Positions 34,375 through 44,103 are shown, numbered from the stretch's first letter. The stretch: DNA of 64,000 nucleotides from Fodinibius sp964490705 (GCA_964490705.1 CAZBCG010000002.1:62001-126000), one strand, 5' to 3'. The notes: a model not told the origin generated them from the letters alone. A program made the numbers and translations.

Positions 34375-34705
34375 AAAATAGTTTGAAGTCGTTGAAATTT
34401 TGATGCTGCTGAAAATGAGGTCACCAATCTGACGTTGGATATTACGAACGAAATATGTTTAAATTTATTTGGTGATCAAATTGTGACGCCCCCTTGTATT
34501 TAAGCTTTTTTTGGCATCAGTATGTACAAGTATAAATGGAGGCAATCCGTTTCAAAGAACATCTTTTGTAGATAAAAAAGTGGGATACTGCCAATTACTG
34601 TATTTCAGTTTACCATTTATTTAAGCACGGAAATTGTTTATCTTGCGAATCATTAAACAGGTGCTTACGGCTAGGACAGCACACCACTTATAACTTACTT
34701 TTTTG
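34375..34705. other. 331-bp divergent intergenic region
   Basis: Separates the lipocalin-like gene (minus) from the glycerophosphotransferase gene (plus) and so must hold both promoters. TTTATCTTGC near 34637 loosely resembles the Bacteroidota -7 element (TAnnTTTG). GTGCT (34661-34665) and AGCAC (34678-34682) could form a short hairpin in the plus-strand leader. I see no coding sequence, aptamer or terminator in it. Confidence 0.4.
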
Positions 34706-35920
34706 ATGAAAGTACTTATCTATGCCACAACGTTTGGGGCAGACTTGTGGGCATTTACGCAATTCTTAGATCAGAAACCGGACGTTGAAGTTCGTGTTTT
34801 ACTGGATGATCCCGAATTGTTTAAAAGCGAAGGCGTTGCCGAACTTTTCCCGCTCGATGCTGAATTGATTAAACGGAAATGGCACCATTCGCTACTTGGT
34901 CTCAGCAGCTTTGATCCCGATGTAACGATTATGGATAACAAAGTGCCGTTTTTTGCACCTTCTCCAAAGGGGATGGTGTTGTGGCATGGCTTTGGCTGGA
35001 AGGGGCCAAACGATGAGCAAGAGTTTCGCTGGCTCCATCTTTCGCTTAAAAATTGCTGGGGCAGTGCCAAAAGTCCAAACCCCAATTTTTTGTGGCAGTG
35101 TTTTGGGCAGTGGGATTTTGAGCATCGCACCAGCGTAAGTGGTTTTGCTCCGGAGAATTGCCGCATTTTGGGATCGGCCAGCCACGATTATTTGCTCGAA
35201 TCATTTGATGCCAAGAAAGCCCAGCCATACTATCCGTTTGATGTGGTCAATAATCCGACGGTGCTGATTGCTCCGACCTGGCATTACGGAGAGGTATTTT
35301 CGCATTGGGGCAGCGACAGCGATATCTTTCCCAAGCTTATTGAACAGATTACAGAACGCGGAGCAAATATCATCTTGCGGTTACACGATTCCTTCCGTTT
35401 TGATAAAGAATACCGCAATTTTTTAGAGGGATTAGCAAAAAGGCATAATAATGTATATCTGAAATATAAGGATCAAAATCCTGATAATTATCTCGATCTG
35501 CAGGTTTCGGATCTGCTGATTACAAACTATAGCAGCATCGCCAACCTTTTCTATGCTACCGGTAAGCCTACCATTCACGTTTATCCCGTTAAGGATGCCG
35601 ACGAGGAGCTGATGTGGAGAAACCAGACGCTGGCCGGGGTTTATGAAAGAAAAGTCGAGTCGGCCCGGTTTATCTGGAAGCTGCCGCCCGAAGAAAACGG
35701 GGGACTGCTGGCTCATAATTTGACAGAGCTGCAGGAGCAGATTGATCGTGCTTTGGAAAATCCCAATTGCTGTAAAGACAAAGCCAAAGAATTTTTAGAT
35801 GAATACATGCTGGGGGCCGATGGCAAAAACTGTGAACGAATTTGGGATACCCTGCAAAAATTTGTGTATGAAAAAGATTTTGAAGCCCATAAAGAGCCTA
35901 TTTTTGCTCAAAGCAGCTGA
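34706..35920 (+). CDS. CDP-glycerol/CDP-alcohol glycerophosphotransferase family protein (TagB/TagF-like)
   Basis: The 404-residue protein is GT-B-like. The visible family pattern is the GMVLWHGFGWKGP segment in the N-terminal half, CRILGSASHDYL, VLIAPTWHYGEVFSHWG, NIILRLHDSFRFDK and the donor-site motif SDLLITNYSSIANLFYATGKP. Members transfer a phosphoglycerol (or ribitol) unit from a CDP-alcohol, as in teichoic-acid synthesis. No CDP-glycerol synthase is seen in the window, but enzymes for inositol phosphate and its cytidylylation follow directly. An in-frame TTG lies 3 nt upstream; the ATG is preferred. Confidence 0.82.
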   Translation: MKVLIYATTFGADLWAFTQFLDQKPDVEVRVLLDDPELFKSEGVAELFPLDAELIKRKWHHSLLGLSSFDPDVTIMDNKVPFFAPSPKGMVLWHGFGWKGPNDEQEFRWLHLSLKNCWGSAKSPNPNFLWQCFGQWDFEHRTSVSGFAPENCRILGSASHDYLLESFDAKKAQPYYPFDVVNNPTVLIAPTWHYGEVFSHWGSDSDIFPKLIEQITERGANIILRLHDSFRFDKEYRNFLEGLAKRHNNVYLKYKDQNPDNYLDLQVSDLLITNYSSIANLFYATGKPTIHVYPVKDADEELMWRNQTLAGVYERKVESARFIWKLPPEENGGLLAHNLTELQEQIDRALENPNCCKDKAKEFLDEYMLGADGKNCERIWDTLQKFVYEKDFEAHKEPIFAQSS

Positions 35921-36088
35921 TAATATTGTTGATCAGCCCGCCTATTTTGATTAACTTCACATGCCTTTAATAAATCCTTAATAATGCCTTAAACAACCAT
36001 TTTTGAATATTTTTTCACGGTTGCTGTGGATGAATAATTCGGGATGTGGTAAACGGTTTTGGGCTTTTGAATTAACGTACTCAGATAT

Positions 36089-37408
36089 ATGCCTACGGAA
36101 CAAACGAGCACCTCTAGCGACGGTAAATTATTAGTCCTCACACCCGGACTAGGGGCTGTAGCTACTACTTTTATTGCGGGGGTCGAATCAATCCGCCAGG
36201 GACTTACCAAGCCCATTGGCTCACTGACGCAAATGCAGACTATTCGTCTGGGGATGCGCTCAGAAGGACGTAATCCGCTGATTAAAGATTTTGTAGATCT
36301 TGCTCCTCTAGAAGATATCGAATTTGGCGGTTGGGATGTATTTGAAGACAACGCTTATGAAGCTGCAAAACGTGCCAAAGTTCTTGACAAAGAAGATCTT
36401 GATCCGGTAGCCGATGTTCTGAAAACCGTTGAGCCCATGCCTGCTGTTTTTAATCAGGATTATGTGAAGCGGTTGGACGGCCCCAACGTGAAGAAGGAGA
36501 CCAACAAGATGGAGCTGGCGAATGCTTTGCGCGAAGATATCCAGCGCCGGATGAAAGAAACGGATGCAAATCGGGCCGTCATGATCTGGTGTGGATCTAC
36601 AGAAGTGTACCAGCATCCCACGGAATGTCACAAAACGATTGAGGCCTTCGAGGAGGGGCTTCGAAACAATGATGAATCCATTGCCCCGTCTCAAATTTAT
36701 GCCTATGCGGCCATCAAAGAAGGAGTGCCGTACGCAAATGGGGCGCCTAACCTGTCTGCCGATTTCCCTGCCTTGGAACAGCTTGCCGTAGAAAATGGTG
36801 TACCTATTGCCGGTAAGGATTTCAAAACCGGGCAGACGCTCATGAAAACAATGCTGGCCCCGGGTTTTAAAGCACGAATGTTAGGGGTTCGGGGATGGTT
36901 TTCAACAAATATTCTCGGCAACCGGGACGGTGAAATTTTGGATGACCCCGATAGCTTTAAGACTAAAGAAGTGAGCAAAAAGGGTGTACTCGATACTATC
37001 TTGCAGCCCGATATGTATCCCGATCTGTATGACGATCTGTACCACAAAGTGCGTATCAATTACTATCCTCCGCGCGGGGATGAAAAAGAAGGCTGGGACA
37101 ACATTGACGTGATGGGCTGGATGGGATATCCCATGCAGATTAAAGTCGATTTTCTCTGTCGTGATTCTATTCTTGCAGCTCCGCTGGTGCTTGATCTGGC
37201 ACTGTTCCTCGATCTTGCCAAGCGCTCTGAACGTAAAGGAATCCAGGAGTGGTTATCGTTTTATTTCAAAAGTCCGCAGATTGTTGAGGGACATATTCAG
37301 GAGCACGACATCTTTATTCAGCATTTCCGCTTAAAGAACACCCTGCGCGTACTTGGTGGAGAAGAGCCGTTGACACACCTGTCAGAGAACTTTGATGGGA
37401 AATATTAA
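36089..37408 (+). CDS. ino1: Myo-inositol-1-phosphate synthase
   Basis: This 439-residue NAD enzyme converts glucose-6-phosphate to inositol-1-phosphate. It opens with the nucleotide loop LVLTPGLGAVATTFIAGV (about 14-31). It has the family block VPIAGKDFKTGQTLMKT, then LGVRGWFSTNILGNRDG, and VRINYYPPRGDEKEGWDNID and LCRDSILAAPLVLDL near the active-site lysines. This is the compact bacterial type. It precedes the nucleotidyltransferase gene by a single base, so product and next enzyme are probably coupled. Confidence 0.93.
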   Translation: MPTEQTSTSSDGKLLVLTPGLGAVATTFIAGVESIRQGLTKPIGSLTQMQTIRLGMRSEGRNPLIKDFVDLAPLEDIEFGGWDVFEDNAYEAAKRAKVLDKEDLDPVADVLKTVEPMPAVFNQDYVKRLDGPNVKKETNKMELANALREDIQRRMKETDANRAVMIWCGSTEVYQHPTECHKTIEAFEEGLRNNDESIAPSQIYAYAAIKEGVPYANGAPNLSADFPALEQLAVENGVPIAGKDFKTGQTLMKTMLAPGFKARMLGVRGWFSTNILGNRDGEILDDPDSFKTKEVSKKGVLDTILQPDMYPDLYDDLYHKVRINYYPPRGDEKEGWDNIDVMGWMGYPMQIKVDFLCRDSILAAPLVLDLALFLDLAKRSERKGIQEWLSFYFKSPQIVEGHIQEHDIFIQHFRLKNTLRVLGGEEPLTHLSENFDGKY

Positions 37409-37409
37409 G

Positions 37410-38162
37410 ATGTCAAACGGTAGCACAGGTACGAGAACAGGTATAATTTTAGCAGCGGGATTTGGGTCGCGCCTTAACGGTACAGTTGAAGAAACCAGCT
37501 TTAAACCGTTGACGCCCGTAGCTGGTACCCCGCTTATTTTTCGCGTCATCAAAAGTTTGGGCATCGCCGGCTGTACTCGCGTAGTTATTGTGTTGGGGCA
37601 TGGATACAAGGAGATCAAGCAGAGTATCGAAGAGCGGTACGAAGGCCCCATAGAACTCATTTATGCCTATAATGAAGATTATAACCTTAAGAATGGCGTT
37701 TCGGTGTTGGCCGCCCGCAAGTATGTTGAAGACGAATTTGTGCTTACCATGGCCGATCATATCCTGGAAGATTCGCTGATGAAAAAAGCCGCCCGGCATG
37801 CTCCGCCCGAAGATGGGGCTACCTTACTGGTCGATTACAAGCTGGATACTATTTTTGATATGGATGATGCCACCAAGGTACTGGCTGATGGAAATCAGTT
37901 GGTTTCGATAGGAAAGCAGATCGCAAAATTTAACTGTGTGGATACCGGGGTATTTTTGGGCACCCAAGGGTTGCTTAAAGCACTGGATGATCGATATCAG
38001 GAAGAGGGAGATGTATCGCTGAGCGATGGCGTTCAGGAGTTGGCACGTCGCAAAAAGATGGAAGTGCTCGACATCGAAGATGGTTTTTGGCAAGATGTGG
38101 ATACTCCCGAAATGATGCGGTATGCCGAAAAAAAGCTAAAAGACGAATCACTGTTTTCTTAG
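37410..38162 (+). CDS. Sugar-phosphate-type nucleotidyltransferase, probable inositol-1-phosphate cytidylyltransferase
   Basis: The 250-residue protein is a Rossmann nucleotidyltransferase. It has the signature LAAGFGSRL, a KPL lysine site, and later YNEDYNLKNGVSVLAARKYV and FVLTMADHIL, with a late NCVDTGVFLG. The N-x-x-S and ADH/GDH blocks resemble the cytidylyltransferase domain of the bifunctional enzymes of di-inositol-phosphate synthesis. Being joined to the inositol-phosphate synthase gene strongly supports CDP-inositol as product. The phosphatidyltransferase partner domain is absent. Start at 37410 is chosen; 37395 is possible. A generic glucose-1-phosphate enzyme is the alternative. 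Confidence 0.7.
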   Translation: MSNGSTGTRTGIILAAGFGSRLNGTVEETSFKPLTPVAGTPLIFRVIKSLGIAGCTRVVIVLGHGYKEIKQSIEERYEGPIELIYAYNEDYNLKNGVSVLAARKYVEDEFVLTMADHILEDSLMKKAARHAPPEDGATLLVDYKLDTIFDMDDATKVLADGNQLVSIGKQIAKFNCVDTGVFLGTQGLLKALDDRYQEEGDVSLSDGVQELARRKKMEVLDIEDGFWQDVDTPEMMRYAEKKLKDESLFS

Positions 38163-38442
38163 TTCTCGTTCATTTTTTACGATTGATTCATCAAGCCAGA
38201 TTAAAGACGAGTTTCGGGATTTCTTGAATCCACAGACGAAATATCACCGATTATTATTTCGTTAGATTACTTGAGTTTTGAGCAGGCAATTCCGACAGTA
38301 TGGGTATGATCTCAAATCAGATTTTGGTGATCGACACTCCAGACGCCTAACAAATAAAGTGGAGTTATGCAGGTACTAAATAAGTTCGTGTAAAATGATT
38401 AAGTTCTGCGCTGTTCTACCGAATACTTCACCCGGCAGATAA

Positions 38443-40950
38443 ATGGAAAAAATTTTACGATTCTTTCGTCCGCTGATCAATCTTAATTATACGCATCCCT
38501 ACTGGGTGTTGGGTTGTACGATTGTGTTGGGTGCTCTTCTGGGAAATTTTGCACTACAGCTCAAGGTTGATACCGACATCGCTAATCTTCTGCCCAAACA
38601 GAACCCACACGTCAAGGCTCTTGATGAATTACAGGCCAATGTGGGTGGAGAGACAACGATGGAAGTGGCTATCAAATCGCCCAGTTTTGAGGATAACAAA
38701 GCCTTTGCCCAAGCACTAATCGAAGAGAGCCTGGAGCTGTATGACGGAGAGCGCAACAGCAAATTTTTTAAGCGGGCTGAGTTTCGCAAAGAGACCGATT
38801 TTTTAGAGGATAATGCCCTCTATTTTGCAACTCCCAATGAGCTTTCCGATATCAAGGAATATTTGCGGGATGAGATTCAAAAAGCGAAAGAAGAAGCTAA
38901 TCCCTTTTTAATCAACTTCGAGGAGGAAGAGGAGGCTGAAGAAAGTAGCGACATAAGTGAGTTTGAGGAAAGCTACGATTCCTTAATTCCATCAGAATAC
39001 CCGATGAGTGCCGACAGCACAGTGATGCTTGTCCAGTTTTATCCCACCGGCTCTAAAACCAATTTGAGCTATCTGCGGCGCATGTTTAGTTCCTATGATT
39101 CGCTGCTTACCGAAATGAATCCCCAGTCGTACAACAGCCAGATGGATGTGCGATACGGGGGACGCCTCAAGCGTCACTTGTCCGAAATTGATTCCATCAT
39201 GAACGACGTGTTCAGCAGCTTTGCCTCGGGTATTTCCAGTGTTCTTCTGCTGGTGATGATATATTTTTCATTCAAAAAATATATTAATTACCGCTGGGGA
39301 GGTAACGACGAAAAAGACCGCAGCTTCTGGGAGCACCTGATTCGGTTGCCCGTTCCTATTCTCGTCATTGGCATACCGCTGCTCATCAGCCTCACCTGGA
39401 CCTTCGGCCTCACCTACTTTGTCCTTGGGGCACTCAATACCATGACTTCTGTATTGTTTGTCATCCTGTTTGGGATGGGAATTGATTACGGCATCCATTT
39501 TTATGCCCGGTATATCGAATTCAGGGCTGAAGGTACACCCATTAAAGAAGCCCTTTATGAAACATATGACAACACCGGTTCGGCCATTGTGGTAAGCGGT
39601 TTAACGACTGCATTTTCACTTTTTGTGTTAGTTATGGCGCGTTTTCGCGGGTTTTCGGAGTTTGGATTTATTGCGGGATCAGGGATCATTTTAGCACTAC
39701 TGTGCATGTTGTTTGTTATGCCGTCACTGCTCGTAATATTCGAACGTTTCAACTGGATTGTCTTTAATGAACGGGAAGAGTCGTCGGCAAGGAGCGAATC
39801 AATGTTCAACCGCTTTCCCATGGCGCGCAGCATCGTCTTGTTGGGATTGTTAATTGCTTTAGTAGTGGGCATGAACTATCCCAAGCTGAACTTTCAGTAT
39901 GATTTTAGCAAACTTGAGCCCAACTTCCCCGAGTACGAGTATTACAATGAGTTGGCCGGACAGGTCTCAAAGTCGAATAACAAGCGCAATCCCGCCTATA
40001 TTCTCGCTGATAACCAAGACCAGGTGATTGAGATTCTGGGAGAACTGAGGCATCGCATGGAAACGGATACCACCAGTCCTACAATTCTGGATGTGGAAGC
40101 GTTACCCGAGCGCTTTCCCCCGTCAGACAGTGCAGCAACCAACAAGCTTCAAGAGATTGCCGAAGTCCGAAAACTGCTTGATGATTCATTTCTGCGGGAT
40201 CAGGAAGATCCTCAGCTGGATAAACTGCGACGAGCATCACAGACCACCGAACAACTAAGCGTCGATCAAATTCCTGATTATTTTAAGGGACAGTTTCTCA
40301 ATAAAGATGGAGAGATTGGCAATTTTGTGATTATTTATCCCAGCGTGGGACTTTCGGACGGAGAAAAATCCATTTCCTTTAAAAATGATGTAGGCAAGGT
40401 AGAGCTCGATAGCGGAGAAATCTTTTATGCAGCGAGTACCTCTATTATCGCGGCAGAAATGCTGGAGCTGATGCGTAAAGAAAGTCCCTGGATGGTTGGG
40501 GCAACATTTTTAATGGTGTTCATCCTGATGCTGGTTTCGTTCCGCTCATTGCGGTGGGCAATCATCGCCATGTTGCCGCTTACCGTGGGCTTGTTGTGGT
40601 TGTTCGGCATTATGATGCTTACGGGCATGATGTTCAATTTTTATAACTTGGTGGTACTTCCTGCTATTCTGGGGATTGGCGAAGACAATGGCGTACACCT
40701 GGCACACCGCTATCGCGAGGAGGGGGAAAGCAGTATGTGGGATGTCTTGTCAAGTACCGGTCAGCATGTAACGATTGGGTCCTTTACAACAATGCTGGGC
40801 TTTTCCGGGTTGCTCTTTACGAATCATCCAGGCCTGCAGTCGATAGGAGAGATGGCGGTCATCGGTATTGGAATGACGCTGGTAGCTGCCCTTACCTTTT
40901 TACCAGCACTTATACAGTGGCTCGAAGATCGGAATTGGATCAGGTTTTAA
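38443..40950 (+). CDS. RND-superfamily lipid/hopanoid-type exporter (MMPL/HAE3)
   Basis: This 835-residue protein has twelve membrane helices in two homologous halves, each with a large periplasmic loop. Duplicated family motifs are visible: GMGIDYGIHFYARYIE in the first half and LGIGEDNGVHLAHRYREEG in the second, with proton-relay aspartates. A signal-like first helix is followed by LKVDTDIANLLPKQNP, a mark of HAE3/MMPL proteins that move lipids such as hopanoids or glycolipids. The 280-bp gap before it shows no recognisable element. It may export the product of the inositol and sulfation genes. Confidence 0.8.
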   Translation: MEKILRFFRPLINLNYTHPYWVLGCTIVLGALLGNFALQLKVDTDIANLLPKQNPHVKALDELQANVGGETTMEVAIKSPSFEDNKAFAQALIEESLELYDGERNSKFFKRAEFRKETDFLEDNALYFATPNELSDIKEYLRDEIQKAKEEANPFLINFEEEEEAEESSDISEFEESYDSLIPSEYPMSADSTVMLVQFYPTGSKTNLSYLRRMFSSYDSLLTEMNPQSYNSQMDVRYGGRLKRHLSEIDSIMNDVFSSFASGISSVLLLVMIYFSFKKYINYRWGGNDEKDRSFWEHLIRLPVPILVIGIPLLISLTWTFGLTYFVLGALNTMTSVLFVILFGMGIDYGIHFYARYIEFRAEGTPIKEALYETYDNTGSAIVVSGLTTAFSLFVLVMARFRGFSEFGFIAGSGIILALLCMLFVMPSLLVIFERFNWIVFNEREESSARSESMFNRFPMARSIVLLGLLIALVVGMNYPKLNFQYDFSKLEPNFPEYEYYNELAGQVSKSNNKRNPAYILADNQDQVIEILGELRHRMETDTTSPTILDVEALPERFPPSDSAATNKLQEIAEVRKLLDDSFLRDQEDPQLDKLRRASQTTEQLSVDQIPDYFKGQFLNKDGEIGNFVIIYPSVGLSDGEKSISFKNDVGKVELDSGEIFYAASTSIIAAEMLELMRKESPWMVGATFLMVFILMLVSFRSLRWAIIAMLPLTVGLLWLFGIMMLTGMMFNFYNLVVLPAILGIGEDNGVHLAHRYREEGESSMWDVLSSTGQHVTIGSFTTMLGFSGLLFTNHPGLQSIGEMAVIGIGMTLVAALTFLPALIQWLEDRNWIRF

Positions 40951-41032
40951 AGGTGAGAAGATTACTGGCCAGATTTTGAAATTCGGTGGTTAAATCTGAT
41001 TTAGAAGGTCTAGCATCCAGTATCCAAGATTG

Positions 41033-42547
41033 TTACTGTTTCCAGAACGTAGGTGTAAAAATCAGCAGAACGGTAAAAATTTCAAGCCGCCCGATCATCA
41101 TAAACAAGATCAGCACCCACTTGCCGATGATAGGGATCTGGGCAAAATTATCGGTTGGACCAAATTCGCCCCATCCCGGACCGATATTTCCAAGGCAGGC
41201 AATGCTGGCGCCAATTGCTGATTCCATTCCATATCCCATTGTGGCCATGATGAGGGCGCCCAATCCAAACATGATGAGGTAGAGCACGAAAAAGCTGAGC
41301 ACTGCTCGCTGAATATCAGAATCTACGGTTTTATCGCCAATCCTGATGGGTAAGATGGCTTTGGGGTGCACAATCTGTTTTATTTCGCGAAATGAATTGC
41401 GGATGATAATCATCCAGCGGATCATTTTAACACCGCCGCCTGTGGAACCAGCACAACCACCGGTAAAAAAGAGCAGGAAGAGAAAAAATGCGCCCAGCGA
41501 ATGCCAGAGCTCATAATTATCAGTGCCAAATCCGGTGGTGGTAACAATGGCTACAACCTGAAAAGAAGCCGAGCGAAGGGCACCGCCAATGGAATAGTTG
41601 TTGAACAGCCAGAGCGCAAAACTGACTACAATAATACTGATTGTTGTTATCAGGGCGTAGAAGCGCGTTTCGCGATTGTCAAAAAAGGACTTCACTTCTC
41701 CCTTGAGCAACCGAAAGTGCATGGCAAAACTGATACCGGCCAAAAACATGAAAATAGTAATGATGACATCTATATAGACAGAATCAAACGCACCTATGCT
41801 TCCGTTTTTGGTTGAAAATCCGCCGGTAGCCATGGTGGCAAAAGCGTGGTTAAGGGCATCAAACCAATCCATGCTGGGATGGATCCAGAGAAGCAAAAAC
41901 TCAACACCGGTAAAGGCTACGTAAATTCCCCACAGCAGTTTGGCCGTTTCTTGAACGCGAGGGGTTAGTTTATCAGCCGTTGGACCCGGAGACTCAGCCT
42001 GGAAAAGCTGCATGCCGCCAACTCCCAGCAAGGGCAGAATAGCTAGCGTGAGTACGATTATTCCCATGCCGCCAAGCCAGTGCGCCAGCGATCGCCAAAA
42101 AAGGATACTCATGGGCAGCGACTCGATCTGCGGATTGGCAAAACCGGAGCTGGTTGTACCCCCGAAAATAGTAGCTCCGGTAGTAGTAAGGCCGCTCATG
42201 GTTTCAAAGACCGCATCGGTGTAACTGGGTAAGATACCGGAAATAACAAAGGGCAGGGCGCCTACTAGCGAGAGAAATAGCCAAGTCAGGCTCACAACCA
42301 GAAATCCTTCGCGGACCCGCAACTCATGGTTGGGACGAAAAGAGTAGTACAGTGCTCCGCCTACCACAAAAGCGATCGAGGCGGAATACAAAAAGGTATC
42401 CCAGATTTCTTCTCCATATCCCAGCGCAACAACCATGGGAATGAGCAGTGCAAATCCCAGGAAAAAAATAAACGAACCCAGTATGCCAAAGACGCTTGCA
42501 AAGCTAAATTGGGCGCGATTGGGATTGTTGAAAGCAGAGTGCTGCAT
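41033..42547 (-). CDS. trkH: Potassium uptake protein TrkH
   Basis: A 504-residue membrane protein of the Trk/Ktr/HKT type with four pore repeats. Selectivity-filter glycines are visible in TTTGATIFG, MATGGFSTKNG, TTTGFGTDNY and CLGNIGPGWG. The fourth filter plus the QIPIIGKWVLI segment precedes the C-terminus. It works with TrkA to take up K+, important in salty habitats. The start overlaps the trkA stop (TAATG), so both are translated together. Confidence 0.93.
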   Translation of the reverse strand: MQHSAFNNPNRAQFSFASVFGILGSFIFFLGFALLIPMVVALGYGEEIWDTFLYSASIAFVVGGALYYSFRPNHELRVREGFLVVSLTWLFLSLVGALPFVISGILPSYTDAVFETMSGLTTTGATIFGGTTSSGFANPQIESLPMSILFWRSLAHWLGGMGIIVLTLAILPLLGVGGMQLFQAESPGPTADKLTPRVQETAKLLWGIYVAFTGVEFLLLWIHPSMDWFDALNHAFATMATGGFSTKNGSIGAFDSVYIDVIITIFMFLAGISFAMHFRLLKGEVKSFFDNRETRFYALITTISIIVVSFALWLFNNYSIGGALRSASFQVVAIVTTTGFGTDNYELWHSLGAFFLFLLFFTGGCAGSTGGGVKMIRWMIIIRNSFREIKQIVHPKAILPIRIGDKTVDSDIQRAVLSFFVLYLIMFGLGALIMATMGYGMESAIGASIACLGNIGPGWGEFGPTDNFAQIPIIGKWVLILFMMIGRLEIFTVLLIFTPTFWKQ

Positions 42548-43896
42548 TATTTAAACAATGAGGTTACTTTTTCGATGGCTTCGGCTCGGCAGAAAATGAT
42601 GACGCGGTCGTTGGCTCGTATCTGGGAATTACCGGTAGCAATATCCGTTGATCCATTGCTGAGGATGCCACCGACTACACAGCCTTCCGGAAATTTAATT
42701 TTATGGATTGGCTTTTTGGTGATTTTGGATTTGGGGGCTGCCTGTAGTTCAATCACTTCGGCCTTGGTGCCCTGCAGAGCCGTCACTGAAATTACGCGTC
42801 CCCCCCGCACATGCCGGTGAATTTCGTTTGAGGCCGCCGATTTTTTGTTGATCGCAGCATCGAGTCCAATAGTTTGGCTAAGCGGTATATAATCGGATTT
42901 GGAAACCAGAGCCACCGTTTTCTTTACCTCCAGGTGCTTAGCCATCAGGCAAGAAATAATATTGGATTCTTCATCATCCGTCACAGAAATAAAAGCATCG
43001 GTATCGGTAATACCCTCGGTCGCCAGCAGGTCCGGATCGGTGGGATTGCCGTTTAGCACCAGCACATCTTTGAGCTCTTGGGCAAGTTCCACGGCTGTGT
43101 CATGGTCGGGTTCAATAAGCTTGATGTTCCATTTCTTCTCTTCCTGACACAAGATGCGAGCAATCATTGCGCCGATAGGGGTGCCGCCAGCAATCATAAT
43201 CCGGTTGATCTCTACATCGGGTTTGCCGGTCGTCTTTACGACTTGCGGAATTTCTTCGGTCTTGGCAAGCACAAAAATTTGGTCAAAAGATTGCATCTTT
43301 ACTGATCCGCTGGGGATGATCGTGAGTCCGTTGCGCGAAATGGCAACAACCCGAAATGTGAGATCAGCATATTCTTTGGCATAATCGATTAGGGATTTAC
43401 CCACAAGCGGAGAATTTTTGCCGATGCGCAGGCCGATCATCTGCATTTTGCCGTCGGCCAAGTTGATGAGATCACTGGCAGAGGCGCGCTTAATCAGTCG
43501 TACAATTTCCTGGGCAGCACTTTGTTCGGGATGAATAAGCACGTCGATCCCCAGATCGGTTGACTTTAGCGGTGCATTGGGTCGCGAAAGTTCATCGCTG
43601 CGCACGCGTGCGATAACCATTTTAGCGCCCAGTCGCTTACTCATCATCGAGGCAATCATATTCACCTCATCAATGCTGGTAACGGCAATTAGGATATCAG
43701 CATCCTTAACGCCGGTATCAACCAGGTCTTTGGCCGATGTGGCATTGCCCTCATGACACAAGACATCGAGATTTTCCGATACTTTATCCAGGCAGTCTTT
43801 ATCGCGGTCGAGTACAATTACATCATGCTGTTCTTGCGAGAGCACACTGGCCAGATCATAGCCAATTTCTCCCGCACCAATAATCACTATTTTCAA
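42547..43896 (-). CDS. trkA: Trk potassium system regulatory subunit TrkA
   Basis: A 449-residue cytoplasmic regulator with two RCK modules in tandem. Each begins with a Rossmann NAD(H) loop: IGAGEIGYDLASVL at residues 5-18 and AGGTPIGAMIARIL near 235. Each is followed by a TrkA_C domain (IGLRIGKNSPLVGKSL and a later VIELQAAPKSKI). Nucleotide binding sets gating of TrkH, encoded directly downstream with overlapping stop and start codons. The divergent mgtE gene starts 299 bp away. Confidence 0.95.
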   Translation of the reverse strand: MKIVIIGAGEIGYDLASVLSQEQHDVIVLDRDKDCLDKVSENLDVLCHEGNATSAKDLVDTGVKDADILIAVTSIDEVNMIASMMSKRLGAKMVIARVRSDELSRPNAPLKSTDLGIDVLIHPEQSAAQEIVRLIKRASASDLINLADGKMQMIGLRIGKNSPLVGKSLIDYAKEYADLTFRVVAISRNGLTIIPSGSVKMQSFDQIFVLAKTEEIPQVVKTTGKPDVEINRIMIAGGTPIGAMIARILCQEEKKWNIKLIEPDHDTAVELAQELKDVLVLNGNPTDPDLLATEGITDTDAFISVTDDEESNIISCLMAKHLEVKKTVALVSKSDYIPLSQTIGLDAAINKKSAASNEIHRHVRGGRVISVTALQGTKAEVIELQAAPKSKITKKPIHKIKFPEGCVVGGILSNGSTDIATGNSQIRANDRVIIFCRAEAIEKVTSLFK

Positions 43897-44035
43897 ATCC
43901 GAAATCCTGTTTGATTTTAAAGTATGCTAAAAGTCTTAATGTGGAGTCAAAATAGCAACATGGCCTGTGATTTTTAAATTCAATTGTCATATTGTTTCAA
44001 CATTTAGTAGCTCCCTTTTCGTGAATAGGCCAATG

Positions 44036-44103
44036 AGACGTCCGGAGATGACTTCCACCGCTTTAAATGACTGTTATTTTTCCTCGAAGAGGCGTCTTTT
44101 TTT
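44036..44103 (+). promoter_or_regulatory. Structured leader with terminator-like end before mgtE
   Basis: AGACG (44036-44040) can pair with CGTCT (44093-44097) across 50 nt, enclosing the hairpin CCTC-GAA-GAGG (44082-44092), and seven T residues follow. It lies 93 bp before the mgtE ATG, the right geometry for an attenuator. It does not match the known Mg (M-box), Mn or NiCo riboswitch consensus as far as I can see. No other element is evident in the 43897-44195 gap. Confidence 0.35.

Noticed and set aside
34661..34682. JUMPstart/ops-like element or riboswitch before the glycerophosphotransferase gene
   Set aside because: GTGCT/AGCAC is only a five-base stem and the ops core sequence is absent.
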